Shown here piece by piece: positions 16,596 through 30,934 of a stretch of DNA of 64,000 nucleotides. The position numbers and the translations under genes are program-made. A model generated the notes under the pieces. That model worked only from the letters and a program-made list of their open reading frames with translations. It was not told where the DNA came from and did no database searches. How positions within the stretch are numbered: the stretch's first letter is position 1; every line of letters starts with the position of its first letter. This stretch comes from Yersinia enterocolitica (GTDB lineage: Bacteria; Pseudomonadota; Gammaproteobacteria; Enterobacterales; Enterobacteriaceae): assembly GCA_002082245.2 (NCBI GenBank), contig NBTC02000002.1, positions 1,178,001-1,242,000 on the forward strand. Direction: 5' to 3'.

Positions 16596-17153
16596 GAACT
16601 ATACCCTTCAAAAGTGGAATGCATTAACATCTCAGCGCCTGCTTATTGAAAATATTTTTTTATAACTGCATGACTCGCAGAAGATAAAAATAGTTATTTT
16701 AGGCACTTCAATGCACTTCCGTGAATGCAAACGCCCCATTCCCGGCTTGAAATTCACAAATAATCAATATAAAACAATTGGTTAGTTTTTTATTATCTAT
16801 TCTTCCATCTATCACCTCTTTTTTAAATATTTATTTCATAATTAAGATTATTGAAATTTTTAACACCAAACAACCGAAATGTGTGTTTTGCGCAGAGCAA
16901 ATAACAAAACTATGACATGGATCTAACAAATGCTGGTAATTTGAACACTATCGAGTAACCAAGCACATGCCTTGGCAATGAGGAAATCTTCTTAGTTGCA
17001 GTTTGTGTGGCAGAGGGAAATTGTAACAGGTATAGCGGTGATGCCCACAGTATCTATGTGAGCATCAGTTATAGCAGTCTTGCATGTGAAAAAGTAACCC
17101 CAAAGAATTGCATCACTTTGGTTTGTAATGAAAATTACAAAAAACATTCCCTT
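16596..17153. other. Promoter region of the sugar ABC operon and hutD 3' flank
   Basis: About 560 bases with no supported gene. The part next to the binding-protein gene is AT-rich and must hold its promoter. A weak dyad, TGCACT / AATGCA, at 16712-16729 could be an operator, but I cannot link it to a known regulator. The part near hutD holds nothing I recognise. Confidence 0.4.
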
Positions 17154-17726
17154 TTACCGCCAAGGAAATAAATCAACCCATAGCAAATGGCTATCCGCAG
17201 TAAGAGGCTGTAATTGCCCTCCCTTAATTGCAGGCAACCACCAACAGCCTTGCGAAGCAGTAAGTTGGTGTGTTTCGGTATGGCAAACAAGCCAGTTTCC
17301 CTTCACAACGTAGATCAATCCACTATGGGAAACAGGGAGTTTTTGTGCCGAACTCACCGACGATACCGATGCCTGCCAGCAACCGCGCCGCGTCATAATA
17401 TTAAAGTCTTGACTACTCCCCCCTAATAAACGCGCATGAATAGGGATATCACCGGGGAAAGCAAACGGCTGCAACGGCTTGGAAAGAGTATGTGCCTCCC
17501 AGCCTGGGCTGGATAGTTCAACCCCTTCACCTGATAGCAGCGTAATTGACCGATCGATATCCGAAAACATTGAAAACGGGCCATCCTGTTCGATTGTAGC
17601 AATGCTGGCACGCCAGGCAAAATCATCTCCACCAACGGGCCAACATGCTATTTCACGGGTTTCGCCGCCGCCATTTCGCCAACGGCTAACGGGTAAGCTG
17701 GCAAAATCAAAAAGGGTAAAGCTCAT
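17154..17726 (-). CDS. hutD: HutD family protein
   Basis: A 190-residue bicupin-fold protein of the HutD/Ves family. The N-terminal WRNGGGETREIACWP and the following WRASIATIEQDGPFS are family hallmarks. HutD has no known catalytic role; it is needed for best growth on histidine and is thought to bind a pathway intermediate such as formylglutamate or urocanate and limit over-induction. Its start overlaps the hutF stop (ATGA), so the two are translationally coupled and share the HutC-controlled promoter upstream of hutF. Confidence 0.9.
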   Translation of the reverse strand: MSFTLFDFASLPVSRWRNGGGETREIACWPVGGDDFAWRASIATIEQDGPFSMFSDIDRSITLLSGEGVELSSPGWEAHTLSKPLQPFAFPGDIPIHARLLGGSSQDFNIMTRRGCWQASVSSVSSAQKLPVSHSGLIYVVKGNWLVCHTETHQLTASQGCWWLPAIKGGQLQPLTADSHLLWVDLFPWR

Positions 17727-19096
17727 CAGACCTCCTGTTGACAGGCTTTCAATACCGTCAGAAAATCCTGTGCAGATTGCTGTTGCATTGGATGATATCT
17801 ATCCACTATTACCGCTTTGCCTGCCACATAAACATCGCGAATTTGCGATTTGCCCCCCGCAAATAACCACCGATTCAACAAAGATGCCGATTTTGTACCA
17901 GCAATATAAGGATCATCGCCATCCAATACTAACCAGTCAGCGCGGTAGCCTTCGGTTAACTGACTAATTTTGCTGGCACAAGCCTGTCGTCCTCCCGCTA
18001 AAGCTTGGCTATAAAGCAAATCAGCCACGGCAGGATATTGCTCACTCGTCAGACGATTGCGGCGTTGATCACGCAGGCGCTGACCATATTCTAACCAACG
18101 TAATTCTTCCACCACATCCAATGAAACATGGCTATCTGAGCCGATACCCCACCGCCCCTGATAATGCAGATAATCGACCCCAGGGAAAATACCATCACCA
18201 AGGTTAGCCTCGGTAGTCGGGCATAATCCTGCCACAGCCTGACTTTCTGCCAAACGAACAAGCTCGGATTTATCAAGATGTGTCGCATGAATCAGACACC
18301 AGCGGCTGTCGACTGACAAATGGTTATACAACCATGCAACGGGGCGCTGCCCACTCCAATCCAGACAGTCGTTGACCTCCTTTTGCTGCTCAGCAATATG
18401 AATATGTACCGGTAATTGATTATCCGAAGCTTGTAGGATCTCCTGCATTTGGCTGAGTTCTACGGCGCGCAAAGAATGAAAACATAAACCTTGGTTTTGT
18501 AATGGCTGATTAACCAATTGTTTACTAATAACCTGCTGCTGTTTGAGATAGCTATCGGTGCTCTGAATAAAACGGCGCTGCCCCTGCTGAGCAGGCTGAG
18601 CACCAAACCCCGCGTAGCTGTACAATACGGGTAACAATGTCATCCCGATACCCGCCTCTTGCGCGGCCTGACTCAGTTGAGCGGTCATTTCACCTGGGCA
18701 ATTGTATGGATTACCGTCGGGATCGTGGTGTAAATAATGAAACTCTGCGACTTGCGTATAGCCACCTTTCAGCATCTCGATATACAGTTGACGGGCAATC
18801 ACACCAACATCTTCCGGTGTTAATTGCTGTACCAGTCGATACATCAGATCTCGCCAAGTCCAGAAGCTATCCTGTGGGTTACCGGCGATTTCGGCTAATC
18901 CAGACATCATGCGCTGAAAGGCATGGGAGTGAAGATTCGGCATGCCTGGTACTATTGGGCCGGATAAAACCTGACAACCAGTACCACTGCTGCCGGTCAC
19001 AATGCGCTGAATATACCCCTGTTCGTCAACAGTAATTTGTACGTTATCTGCCCATCCACTCGGTAAGAAAGCACGCTCGGTAAAATAAACTGGCAT
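17726..19096 (-). CDS. hutF: Formimidoylglutamate deiminase
   Basis: A 456-residue enzyme that converts N-formimidoyl-L-glutamate to N-formyl-L-glutamate plus ammonia in the five-step histidine pathway. It belongs to the amidohydrolase superfamily. The first metal motif is MPNLHSHAFQR (HxH), the barrel continues with VHIHIAEQQKEV, LIHATHLDKSE and WGIGSDSHVSLD (the conserved Asp), and the length is usual for HutF. The ATG is followed by PVYFTERAFLPSGW, a typical start. It is divergent from hutC across a region with a HutC-type palindrome. Confidence 0.94.
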   Translation of the reverse strand: MPVYFTERAFLPSGWADNVQITVDEQGYIQRIVTGSSGTGCQVLSGPIVPGMPNLHSHAFQRMMSGLAEIAGNPQDSFWTWRDLMYRLVQQLTPEDVGVIARQLYIEMLKGGYTQVAEFHYLHHDPDGNPYNCPGEMTAQLSQAAQEAGIGMTLLPVLYSYAGFGAQPAQQGQRRFIQSTDSYLKQQQVISKQLVNQPLQNQGLCFHSLRAVELSQMQEILQASDNQLPVHIHIAEQQKEVNDCLDWSGQRPVAWLYNHLSVDSRWCLIHATHLDKSELVRLAESQAVAGLCPTTEANLGDGIFPGVDYLHYQGRWGIGSDSHVSLDVVEELRWLEYGQRLRDQRRNRLTSEQYPAVADLLYSQALAGGRQACASKISQLTEGYRADWLVLDGDDPYIAGTKSASLLNRWLFAGGKSQIRDVYVAGKAVIVDRYHPMQQQSAQDFLTVLKACQQEV

Positions 19097-19170
19097 AGCG
19101 ATATCCCAATATTTTGTTCAGAGTCAAACGCGCTAAGCAGCAGCGGCGTCAATTAATTAAACCACTCACT

Positions 19171-19188
19171 TGTATATACATATACATA
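19171..19188. promoter_or_regulatory. HutC operator between hutF and hutC
   Basis: TGTATATACA (19171-19180) is a perfect 10-bp palindrome, directly followed by TATACATA. Its TGTATA/TATACA core is the known HutC recognition sequence. The position, 75 bases before each divergent start, fits repression of hutFD and autoregulation of hutC. Confidence 0.75.
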
Positions 19189-19245
19189 CGCTAAATTCAA
19201 CCGTAGACTTAGCATATAAACTTTTTATTTGACGAGGTTAACGCC

Positions 19246-20013
19246 GTGGCGGAACAACAAAAAGTCTTACAATTAAGTGCCGCAATGGACGATACTCCTG
19301 CGCCAATTTATCAACGGGTTAAGTTGGCCATTATCCACCAGATCAGAAGCGAGGTCTGGCAGCCCCATCAACGCGTTCCCTCAGAAAGCGAGCTCGTTGC
19401 TGAGCTGGGGGTCAGCCGTATGACCATCAATCGCGCGTTACGTGAATTAACCAATGAAGGTTTCCTTATTCGTATGCAAGGCGTGGGAACTTTTGTTGCT
19501 GAAGCAAAAGCGCACAGTGCCTTACTTGAAGTTCATAACATTGCTGACGAGATAACCGCTCGAGGTCATCGCCACAGCAGTAAAATTCTGCAACTAGAAG
19601 CTCGCCCGGCAACCCCTGAAGAAGCGGTAGCGTTGGGGATCCTGCCCGGTCAACAGTTGTTCTACTCGCAAATTGTGCATTATGAGAATGACTTCCCTGT
19701 TCAAGTCGAAAATCGCTGTGTTAACCCAAGCACGGCCCCCGACTATATGAAGCAGGATTTCAATCACATAACTCCTTACAGCTATCTCACACAAGCCGCG
19801 CCTCTGACTGAAGGTGAACATATTGTTGAAGCCGTGATCCCGAGCCAGACTGAGCGACAACTGCTGCAATTGGATGAGCATGAGCCTTGTCTGTTGATTC
19901 GCCGAAGAACCTGGTATGGAAAAGTCGTCGTCACTGCGGCGCAATTACTGTATCCAGGCTCACGCTATCAACTCTATGGTCGTTTTACCCCACAAGGCAC
20001 CGTGACGTCCTGA
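19246..20013 (+). CDS. hutC: Histidine utilization repressor HutC
   Basis: A 255-residue GntR-family repressor of the HutC subfamily. The N-terminal winged HTH covers about residues 18-85 (PSESELVAELGVSRMTINRA), and a C-terminal UTRA ligand-binding domain covers about 105-245, which senses urocanate. It begins with GTG at 19246, preceded by GACGAGG at good spacing. TTGTATATACAA-type sites lie in both hut promoter regions here, so it likely controls hutFD, itself and hutIG. Confidence 0.94.
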   Translation: MAEQQKVLQLSAAMDDTPAPIYQRVKLAIIHQIRSEVWQPHQRVPSESELVAELGVSRMTINRALRELTNEGFLIRMQGVGTFVAEAKAHSALLEVHNIADEITARGHRHSSKILQLEARPATPEEAVALGILPGQQLFYSQIVHYENDFPVQVENRCVNPSTAPDYMKQDFNHITPYSYLTQAAPLTEGEHIVEAVIPSQTERQLLQLDEHEPCLLIRRRTWYGKVVVTAAQLLYPGSRYQLYGRFTPQGTVTS

Positions 20014-20108
20014 TCAATTTTATTTCTCTGTGAGAACTGCGAAGTGTTACGCAATTGTTTAAATCTCTATCTTGCTGATAGTGACTTTATGCGCTAGGTT
20101 GTCCATGA

Positions 20109-20120
20109 TTGTATATACAA
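20109..20120 (+). promoter_or_regulatory. HutC operator upstream of hutI
   Basis: TTGTATATACAA is a perfect 12-bp palindrome in the 243-base gap between hutC and hutI. It repeats the core of the site at 19171. It should allow hutIG to be controlled separately from hutC. Confidence 0.78.
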
Positions 20121-20256
20121 CTTAATTTCGCTGTGTACTCGCCATCATTAACGCTATAGCAACAAATCAATTTCGGAGCACTGACTTACGCCAGTGATTC
20201 AATCAGTGAATAGCGCTGTGGCGTCGGGTATAAAGGGTATAGCTTGAAGGAGTGAG

Positions 20257-21477
20257 ATGGTGTCAGTAATTCACTGTGACAGTTTGTGGTACGGTGCCGA
20301 TATCGTGACCATGTGTGGAGGGGAATATCATCTGATATCGCAAGGAGCAATAGCGGTCACAGGCGGTAAAATAGTCTGGATTGGGCCACATAAAGAGTTA
20401 CCAGCACTCCATGCCTCACGTGAGATCGTCTTTCAAGGTGGCCTGATTACCCCTGGTTTAATTGATTGCCATACACATCTCGTCTTTGGCGGTGATCGCA
20501 GTGCTGAATTTGAGCAACGCCTTAATGGGGTCAGCTATGCAGAGATTGCCGCTAATGGTGGTGGGATTATCTCGACGGTTAGGGCAACACGGAATACCAG
20601 TGAAGAACAATTGCTCGAACAAGCTTTATTTCGGCTGAAACCTCTTCTTGCCGAGGGCGTGACTTGCATAGAGATAAAATCCGGTTATGGCCTTAGTCTT
20701 GAAAGTGAAATAAAAATGCTGCGGGTTGCCCGCCGTTTGGGTGAATTACTCCCCATTACAGTTAAAACAACCTGTTTGGCAGCACATGCTTTACCACCTG
20801 AGTTTGCCGGCAGAGCAGACGACTACATTGATTTCGTTTGTAATACCGTCATTCCTCGGGTAGCTGAAGAGGGGTTGGCCGATGCCGTTGACGCATTTTG
20901 TGAACACCTGGCATTTTCACCGGCACAGGTCGAGCGCATATTCTTGGCCGCCCAGAAAGTCGGTTTGCCGGTCAAACTGCATGCCGAGCAACTGTCGGCA
21001 CTTGGTGGCAGTACTCTTGCAGCAAAATTTAATGCATTGTCGGCCGATCATCTTGAATATGCCACGAAGTCAGATGTTCAAGCCATGTGCCATGCGGGTA
21101 CTGTGGCGGTATTGCTACCAGGTGCTTATTACTTGCTACGTGAAACACAATGCCCCCCCATTGAACTGTTTCGCCAGTATGGTGTGCCAATGGCCTTGGC
21201 CAGCGATGCCAACCCAGGAACCTCCCCTGCACTCTCTTTGCGTTTGATGCTCAATATGGCTTGCACCTTATTCCGTATGACACCGGAAGAAGCGTTGGCG
21301 GGTGTCACATGCTATGCCGCTCAGGCACTTGGTCTGCAAGAGACTCAAGGCACATTGGAAATTGGCAAACTGGCAAATTGGGTCCATTGGCCACTATCCC
21401 GCCCGGCCGAATTAGCTTACTGGCTAGGTGGCCAATTATCTGCAACTGTCGTTTTCCAAGGAGAGGTTCGCCCATGA
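20257..21477 (+). CDS. hutI: Imidazolonepropionase
   Basis: A 406-residue cytoplasmic amidohydrolase that opens the ring of 4-imidazolone-5-propanoate to give N-formimidoyl-L-glutamate, the third step of histidine breakdown. The metal motif [12 protein letters not shown] (HxH) lies near residue 70. [26 protein letters not shown] and [13 protein letters not shown] (metal Asp) are in place. The ATG has AAGGAG in front. The stop overlaps the hutG start (ATGA). Confidence 0.96.
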   Translation: MVSVIHCDSLWYGADIVTMCGGEYHLISQGAIAVTGGKIVWIGPHKELPALHASREIVFQGGLITPGLIDCHTHLVFGGDRSAEFEQRLNGVSYAEIAANGGGIISTVRATRNTSEEQLLEQALFRLKPLLAEGVTCIEIKSGYGLSLESEIKMLRVARRLGELLPITVKTTCLAAHALPPEFAGRADDYIDFVCNTVIPRVAEEGLADAVDAFCEHLAFSPAQVERIFLAAQKVGLPVKLHAEQLSALGGSTLAAKFNALSADHLEYATKSDVQAMCHAGTVAVLLPGAYYLLRETQCPPIELFRQYGVPMALASDANPGTSPALSLRLMLNMACTLFRMTPEEALAGVTCYAAQALGLQETQGTLEIGKLANWVHWPLSRPAELAYWLGGQLSATVVFQGEVRP

Positions 21478-22283
21478 ATCTAACTGACCCGTTAAGTTTT
21501 CACTCCGGTAAACTGCCTTTATTAATCAGCATTCCTCATGCCGGCACCCGACTAACCCCCGTGGTGGAGGCTGGCCTAACAGCTGCCGCACGCCCTTTAT
21601 CAGATACTGATTGGCATATTCCTCGTCTCTATGATTTTGCCCGAAATATGGGGGCCAGCTTACTAATAGGTAATTACTCTCGCTTAGTCGTTGACCTTAA
21701 TCGCCCAGAGGACGATCAACCACTGTATACCACAGCAACAACTGGCTTATTCCCCGAAACGTTGTTCGATGGGCGACCTTGTTTTATCTCAGACAAAACA
21801 CCGTCGCCGCAGGAGCGTCAATCTTACCTGTTACATATCTGGCGTCCTTATCATCAGCAACTTCAATCCGAATTGGACCGGCTTAAAGCACAGTTTGGCT
21901 ATGCATTGCTGTTAGATGCACATTCAATTGCATCAGTTATTCCGAGATTATTTGAAGGACAATTACCCGATTTGAATTTTGGTACCAATAGTGGTGTCAG
22001 TTGTGACCCATCATTAAGCAAGCAATTAATTGAATGTTGTCAACATCAATCCACCTTCAGCCATATATTGAATGGGCGCTTTAAAGGTGGTCATATAACT
22101 CGGGCATATGGTCTGCCCCAGAATCAGCAACACGCCGTGCAACTGGAATTATCCCAGTTAAACTATATGTCTGAAACTGAGCCTTATCACTACCGACCTG
22201 AGCGAGCCACGCATTTGCAGCAGTTACTCGAACAGTTAATTCATATCATGTTGTCATGGGGTGAACAGCACTATCAACGCTGA
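21474..22283 (+). CDS. hutG: N-formylglutamate deformylase
   Basis: A 269-residue enzyme of the FGase family that hydrolyses N-formyl-L-glutamate to glutamate and formate, the last step after HutF. Family motifs include [50 protein letters not shown] and [11 protein letters not shown]. The ATG at 21474, which overlaps the hutI stop, is preferred over the longer open frame. It confirms that this bacterium uses the formylglutamate route, not the one-step formiminoglutamase route. Symbols vary, and the gene is also called hutG2. Confidence 0.93.
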   Translation: MNLTDPLSFHSGKLPLLISIPHAGTRLTPVVEAGLTAAARPLSDTDWHIPRLYDFARNMGASLLIGNYSRLVVDLNRPEDDQPLYTTATTGLFPETLFDGRPCFISDKTPSPQERQSYLLHIWRPYHQQLQSELDRLKAQFGYALLLDAHSIASVIPRLFEGQLPDLNFGTNSGVSCDPSLSKQLIECCQHQSTFSHILNGRFKGGHITRAYGLPQNQQHAVQLELSQLNYMSETEPYHYRPERATHLQQLLEQLIHIMLSWGEQHYQR

Positions 22284-22327
22284 AACGTAACATTCCACTC
22301 ACTGAGTTTTCAGTCGGTAATAAATGC

Positions 22328-22356
22328 AAAAAAGGCGGGGTTAATCCCGCCTTTTT
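22328..22356. terminator. Bidirectional terminator between hutG and the porin gene
   Basis: AAAAAAGGCGGG pairs with TCCCGCCTTTTT around a short AT loop (22328-22356). A-rich and T-rich flanks on both sides suit the convergent hutG and porin genes. Confidence 0.9.
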
Positions 22357-22407
22357 AATTCACCTATTTCCGACACAGAAAAGGGTAATAATTACTGCTA
22401 AGTTAAC

Positions 22408-23493
22408 TTAGAAACGGTAAGTCAAGTTAACTGCAACAGTATCATCAGTGCCCAGGCCCAGTGGATTGTTGTCTTCATCCAGTAAGTTAATCTGGTAGTC
22501 AACATAGGCAAACATGTTTTTGTTAATATAGTAAGTCACACCGATTTCAGCATATTTCAGCAAATCTGCATCGCCAACAACTGCCAGTTCTTTACCTTTA
22601 GACTGGACATAAGCGATGGACGGGCGAATGCCATTTTCGAACTGGTATTGAGCGACCAATTCAACGTTCTGGGTTTTATTCGCAATCAGTGCTTTATATG
22701 GCGTCATGTTCAGCGTTTCGCCGTACATTGCTGCGATGTAAACTTGGTTTGCATCATATTTCAGTGCAGTAGCCCAAGCCTGAGCTTTATCCCCTGTCGC
22801 ACTGTCAGCCAATGTTTTTTGGCCTAAGGTCCGATTGGAAGAAGAGTATGCACCCGCAAAGCCGATACCGCTGCCTTCGATGTCTTGGTAATCAACAGAC
22901 AAACCAAAACCGTCGCCATTAGCCTTCTGGATTGCGCGCTCATTCTTAGTGGTATCTCCATCGTCATTACGACCTTGATACTGAGCTGCAACATTCAAAC
23001 CTTTAACCAGGCCGAAGAAGTCAGAGTTACGGTAAGTTGCCAAACCAGTAGAACGACCTGTCATGTAGTTGTCGGTATAAGCGATTGAGTCGCCACCGAA
23101 CTCTGGCAGCATATCGGTATAGGCCAGCGCATCATAAACTACACCATAGTTACGGCCGTAATCGAAAGAGCCAAACTCAGCAAATTTTAGACCAGCAAAA
23201 CCCAAGCGGGTTTTATTGCCTTTGTCGCCCTGTGATTCTGCATTTTTAGCGGCTACGTTATATTCCCACTGGCCGAAACCGGTCAATTGGCTATTAATCT
23301 GTGTCTCACCCTTAAAACCGAAACGCACATAGGTATCGTCAGCGTTATTATGGTTTGAGAAAAGATATTTAGCGGCTACGCGGCCATAAAGATCCAGCTT
23401 ATTGCCGTCTTTATTATAAATCTCTGCTGCATTTGAAAGAGTAGGAACGATACTCAAGGTGACCGCCAAGGCCAGTAAACTGCGCTTCATCAT
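22408..23493 (-). CDS. General trimeric porin (OmpC/OmpF family)
   Basis: A 361-residue outer-membrane porin. The signal peptide is [22 protein letters not shown], and the mature protein starts [16 protein letters not shown], the classic porin N-terminus. The L3 constriction-loop motif PEFGGDS is present, and the last residue is Phe, as needed for BAM recognition. The ATG at 23493 follows AAGGAAA; starting at 23490 is equally possible. It forms a 16-stranded non-specific channel for small solutes. I do not choose between OmpC, OmpF and PhoE-type names. It lies between the hut and ast genes, with an NtrC-like palindrome upstream. Confidence 0.93.
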   Translation of the reverse strand: MMKRSLLALAVTLSIVPTLSNAAEIYNKDGNKLDLYGRVAAKYLFSNHNNADDTYVRFGFKGETQINSQLTGFGQWEYNVAAKNAESQGDKGNKTRLGFAGLKFAEFGSFDYGRNYGVVYDALAYTDMLPEFGGDSIAYTDNYMTGRSTGLATYRNSDFFGLVKGLNVAAQYQGRNDDGDTTKNERAIQKANGDGFGLSVDYQDIEGSGIGFAGAYSSSNRTLGQKTLADSATGDKAQAWATALKYDANQVYIAAMYGETLNMTPYKALIANKTQNVELVAQYQFENGIRPSIAYVQSKGKELAVVGDADLLKYAEIGVTYYINKNMFAYVDYQINLLDEDNNPLGLGTDDTVAVNLTYRF

Positions 23494-23639
23494 TAATTTT
23501 CCTTTAAATTTTAATAAAACAAACCCATCGGGCTGAATTAAATTTTCAGCCTCATAAAAGTTAGTTTTTAATTTTTTATAGTTACCTGTCTTGTAAAGCG
23601 AAGAGACATTAGCATTAAGCACAAAAAGTTAAAACGGTA

Positions 23640-23700
23640 AACTTGTAGAAACATAGGTATAAACAGGTAATCAATTGTAACAAAATGTGTTTAATGGAAC
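23640..23700 (-). promoter_or_regulatory. Possible OmpR-binding region of the porin promoter
   Basis: Read on the - strand, this stretch contains ACATTTTGTTACA followed by ATTACCTGTTTATACC and ATGTTTCTACA. They are spaced like tandem OmpR boxes of enterobacterial porin promoters (core TTTTGTTACA). The match was made by eye only. Confidence 0.35.
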
Positions 23701-23763
23701 TTTCCGTAACTGATTGATTATATTTATTTTTAGGTGATTATATATAACCAAAATAGTGCATAA

Positions 23764-23778
23764 GCACCAAAATGGTGC
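23764..23778. promoter_or_regulatory. NtrC-like palindrome upstream of the porin gene
   Basis: GCACCAAAATGGTGC has perfect 6-bp arms (GCACCA / TGGTGC) and the spacing of NtrC sites of glnA (TGCACCAACATGGTGCA). A partly overlapping GTGCATAAGCAC begins at 23756, and a shorter-spaced CACCTTTGGTG lies at 23925-23935. No sigma-54 promoter of the GG-N10-GC form is visible between this site and the porin start. Confidence 0.5.
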
Positions 23779-24218
23779 GAAAAAATTTCAGTTTGTTTCT
23801 TTTTTGTTCTATTCGGATATCATATTTGTGAAATGGATCGAATATCACAGTTCCAATGCGATTTTTTATATATCTAAAGTAATTAGATGACTATTTAAAG
23901 TACAAATAGAGAGTAATGTCATGTCACCTTTGGTGCAATAACATAAAAATTAAACATTAGGGACGTTAATAGGGTTATAGAAAGTATGACTTTGTTTGGT
24001 TATTAATTATCGGTATTTTCATTGGAAGTGTATTTTTTATAAAAATCGCAATAAGAAAAACTTTAATTTAATGCATAAAAAATGAACTTCCATAGCTAAA
24101 AGCTCATTTCCTATAGGTTAGAAACAATATACCACTTAAAATTTGGCTTAAGTTGTAGTTCTGGTGGTGATATTACCTCAAGTAACTATCTATGGCGGTA
24201 TTGGTAACACGGCCTTAT
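23779..24218. other. AT-rich intergenic DNA between porin promoter and astE
   Basis: About 440 bases without a gene. It contains the CACCTTTGGTG dyad at 23925-23935 and is otherwise AT-rich. No convincing terminator hairpin for the ast operon is seen directly after astE. Confidence 0.4.
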
Positions 24219-25214
24219 TTATACCGTTGGTACCTCACTCTTATCCATTCGTACCAACATAATCCCTGCACGTAATCCAAGGGCTACCTGAGGGTTTGGA
24301 AACAAGATCCACTCATCTTCATGTTTAACACGGTAATACTCACCGGATTGCTCCGCCAGCAGTGTACCTTGCTTAAAACGAGTAAAATTAACCGTATCAT
24401 TGTCAACCCACAGTTTAAAATCAGGATGTTGTTTTAGCAGTGATTTCACCACGCGATAAAACACCATTCCTCCTGAGGGTTGTACAGGCAATGGTTCCCC
24501 ACTAACTAATGAACGTAATCCCCCGACTATATGCGTAAATTCAGCCAACTGATTTTCGCCAAATGGTAGCGCTTTTCCCAACTCAAGCGTACAACTTGCG
24601 GCCTGGCAGTGCTCACTACTAAAATGAGCAAAGGTCCCCCCTGCCGAGGTATGCATCACTAATGCATCCAGTTGAATATCTTGTAACCACCGTAGCATTA
24701 CTGCGCTATAGGGTGTTGTTTGATAAGGCAACAATCCAAATCGAGTATGATGAGATTCACGAATTGCCGTGTGTAAATCGTAATGCTGGCGCGTCAGTTG
24801 ACTCTCTGCTCGGAAAAACGCCGACACAGCTTGCTCAATAATTTCAACCCGTCGGGTTTCATTACTGGAAGGATAACGCCGGTGCCGCCCGCCAAACATA
24901 CGGTTGATATCTGCTGAGAGGAAACGTTTGCCGGCGCTTATCGCCGCTGGATTGCCAAATATGACTAACAAACGGACGGCCAGCGTTAATTCACCTGCTA
25001 ACAAATCTGACACCAATTGATTCAAAATCTCAATCGGGGCCGTTTCATTTCCGTGGATACCGGCAGATAACACCACTGACTGGGTGTAATTGCCAGAAGG
25101 TGTCAACATCAGTATCCCGTCATCGAGCCATTGCCACTCGATACTCAGCGTCGCGCCACGGGTCTGTTCTGGCGGATGGCCCGAGAGTGTTATCGCCAGG
25201 AAATCTAGCATCAT
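24219..25214 (-). CDS. astE: Succinylglutamate desuccinylase
   Basis: A 331-residue zinc carboxypeptidase-like enzyme that cleaves N-succinyl-L-glutamate to succinate and glutamate, the last step of the AST arginine pathway. The zinc motif is AGIHGNETAPIE (HxxE), with the third ligand His in YDLHTAIRES. NPAAISAGKRFLSADINRMF is the conserved AstE segment. It is the last gene of the operon, 8 bases after astB. Confidence 0.95.
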   Translation of the reverse strand: MMLDFLAITLSGHPPEQTRGATLSIEWQWLDDGILMLTPSGNYTQSVVLSAGIHGNETAPIEILNQLVSDLLAGELTLAVRLLVIFGNPAAISAGKRFLSADINRMFGGRHRRYPSSNETRRVEIIEQAVSAFFRAESQLTRQHYDLHTAIRESHHTRFGLLPYQTTPYSAVMLRWLQDIQLDALVMHTSAGGTFAHFSSEHCQAASCTLELGKALPFGENQLAEFTHIVGGLRSLVSGEPLPVQPSGGMVFYRVVKSLLKQHPDFKLWVDNDTVNFTRFKQGTLLAEQSGEYYRVKHEDEWILFPNPQVALGLRAGIMLVRMDKSEVPTV

Positions 25215-25222
25215 CGTTCCTT

Positions 25223-26566
25223 CTAATTCTGCTGGAACGGATATACCGAGCCAATATTAAGTATCCGTGTCAATTCATCCAATGCCTGCCGCCCTTCTTG
25301 TAATAACTGCGGATCAGCCAAGTCTTTAAATTGCAAATGATCACGATAATGTTGGTCGACCCAATTATTCAGCGTCACAAACAGCGCCGGTGTCATCATT
25401 ACTCGACTATTAACAGCTTGTAACTCTGTATCGGTCAAGCCAACACGCAAGCGTAAGCAAGCAGGCCCCCCCCCATTACGCATGCTCTCGCGTAAATCGA
25501 ATACTTTGACACTGTCAATCGGACCACCGCTATTGATTAATTCCGACAGATATCGCCACACGAACGGGTTTTCTTGTGCCTCCTGCGGAATAACCAACAA
25601 CATTTTACCATCCGGTTTACTCAATAACTGGCTGTTAAACAGATAGCTTGATACTGCATCAGCAACCGACACCTGCGCGTCAGGGACCTCTATACTGATC
25701 AACTGTTGTTCAATGCTACCCATTTTACGGCGAATCTCATCCATAGCTTGAATGCCAGGAATGAATGCATGCTGATGATAGAATAACACATTCTGATTGC
25801 TGACAGCGATGACATCATTGTGAAAAACCCCTTGGTCGATCACTGCGGGGTTCTGTTGCACAAAAACAGTTCGGTCTGGTGCCAGTTGATGCAGTCGAGC
25901 CACTGCTTCGCTGGCCTCTCGCGTTTGGCGAGCAGGGTATCGGCTAGGATTTACTCCGTTTTCCAGTGCGTTGCGGCCATAAACAAAGACCTGAACCGCT
26001 GGCAAGCCATATTCTCCCCCCAGACGATTATGATTAGCCGCACCTTCATCACCAAACAATTCCACAGCAGGTAGTGCATCGTGATGAACAAAGTGACGAT
26101 GGTTATTAAAAACGCCTTTGAGTAAAGCCGACGTGGTTTCGGCCTCAATTGCACGGTGAAATTTGTTATTTAAATTGGCCACAGTAAAATGCACTCGCCC
26201 ATCCGCGCTATCCGCAGAAGGTGAGACCGTCGCCGCATTCGCCGTCCACATTGATGATGCGGAACTTACCGCAGATAATAGACGTGGAGATTTACGTGCC
26301 ACTTCACTCAATACTTGTTCATCTGAACCACTAAAGCCCAACTGACGCAAAACGCCTATGGCTGGTCGCTCCTGTGGTGGCAAAATACCTTGTTTATAAC
26401 CTAAATCGGCTAATGCTTTCATTTTCAGCAACCCCTGCCGCGCAGCCAGGCGAGGGTTGGAAATACTGTTTTGATGCGCAGTAGAGGCTTCATTACCAAA
26501 TGACAATCCAGCATAGTGATGTGTCAGCCCAACCAATCCATCAAAATTAACCTCATATCCTGCCAT
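25223..26566 (-). CDS. astB: N-succinylarginine dihydrolase
   Basis: A 447-residue enzyme that converts N2-succinylarginine to N2-succinylornithine, CO2 and two ammonia, the nitrogen-releasing step of the AST pathway. It belongs to the amidinotransferase/beta-alpha propeller superfamily. The start [20 protein letters not shown], the [10 protein letters not shown] motif and [14 protein letters not shown] with the active-site Cys are typical. The ATG at 26566 is chosen because GGAGAA lies just upstream; an in-frame ATG four codons earlier is less likely. Confidence 0.96.
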   Translation of the reverse strand: MAGYEVNFDGLVGLTHHYAGLSFGNEASTAHQNSISNPRLAARQGLLKMKALADLGYKQGILPPQERPAIGVLRQLGFSGSDEQVLSEVARKSPRLLSAVSSASSMWTANAATVSPSADSADGRVHFTVANLNNKFHRAIEAETTSALLKGVFNNHRHFVHHDALPAVELFGDEGAANHNRLGGEYGLPAVQVFVYGRNALENGVNPSRYPARQTREASEAVARLHQLAPDRTVFVQQNPAVIDQGVFHNDVIAVSNQNVLFYHQHAFIPGIQAMDEIRRKMGSIEQQLISIEVPDAQVSVADAVSSYLFNSQLLSKPDGKMLLVIPQEAQENPFVWRYLSELINSGGPIDSVKVFDLRESMRNGGGPACLRLRVGLTDTELQAVNSRVMMTPALFVTLNNWVDQHYRDHLQFKDLADPQLLQEGRQALDELTRILNIGSVYPFQQN

Positions 26567-26585
26567 CGTATTCTCCATTCATGGC

Positions 26586-29104
<2,519 letters not shown>

Positions 29105-29134
29105 AGTCAAGGTCCCTTGCTTACTGCATCAATG

Positions 29135-30594
<1,460 letters not shown>

Positions 30595-30763
30595 AACACT
30601 CGCATTCATACTGAACTTTAGCGAAGAGAAAAGCCATTTTCGTGGGTTTGAGTAGAAATTATATGCATTTGACATCAATTTTGATTTTTGCTCTGTCAGA
30701 TCACATTACAGCAACACAAAAATAACAATTAAGCTTTCCAACGCCCTATAAATGGGCAGTGAA

Positions 30764-30780
30764 TGCATCAATTAAGTGCA
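30764..30780. promoter_or_regulatory. Candidate NtrC site upstream of astC
   Basis: TGCATCAATTAAGTGCA has the GCAC-N7-GTGC spacing of NtrC enhancer sites with one changed base in one arm (GCAT). It is about 250 bases upstream of the sigma-54 element, a usual enhancer distance. Confidence 0.4.
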
Positions 30781-30934
30781 TTTCTCCTGCTAACAAGGCC
30801 GGTGATACGAAAGGATTTACTCCGTTTATGCATAATGGAATGAGGGATATTGCAGAAATAGCGGCAGAAGATAATGCTGTTATAGCTCCATTTTCTGGAG
30901 CCAGGTAAATATACTCATAGCGGAAATTAGATGG

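Noticed and set aside
16712..16729. Weak dyad TGCACT / AATGCA as an operator for the sugar ABC operon
   Set aside because: Only four to five paired bases per arm and no match to a known regulator, so it is mentioned but not called.
23500..23763. Possible sigma-54 promoter for the porin
   Set aside because: I scanned the - strand for GG-N10-GC and found none. The NtrC-like site therefore has no matching promoter.
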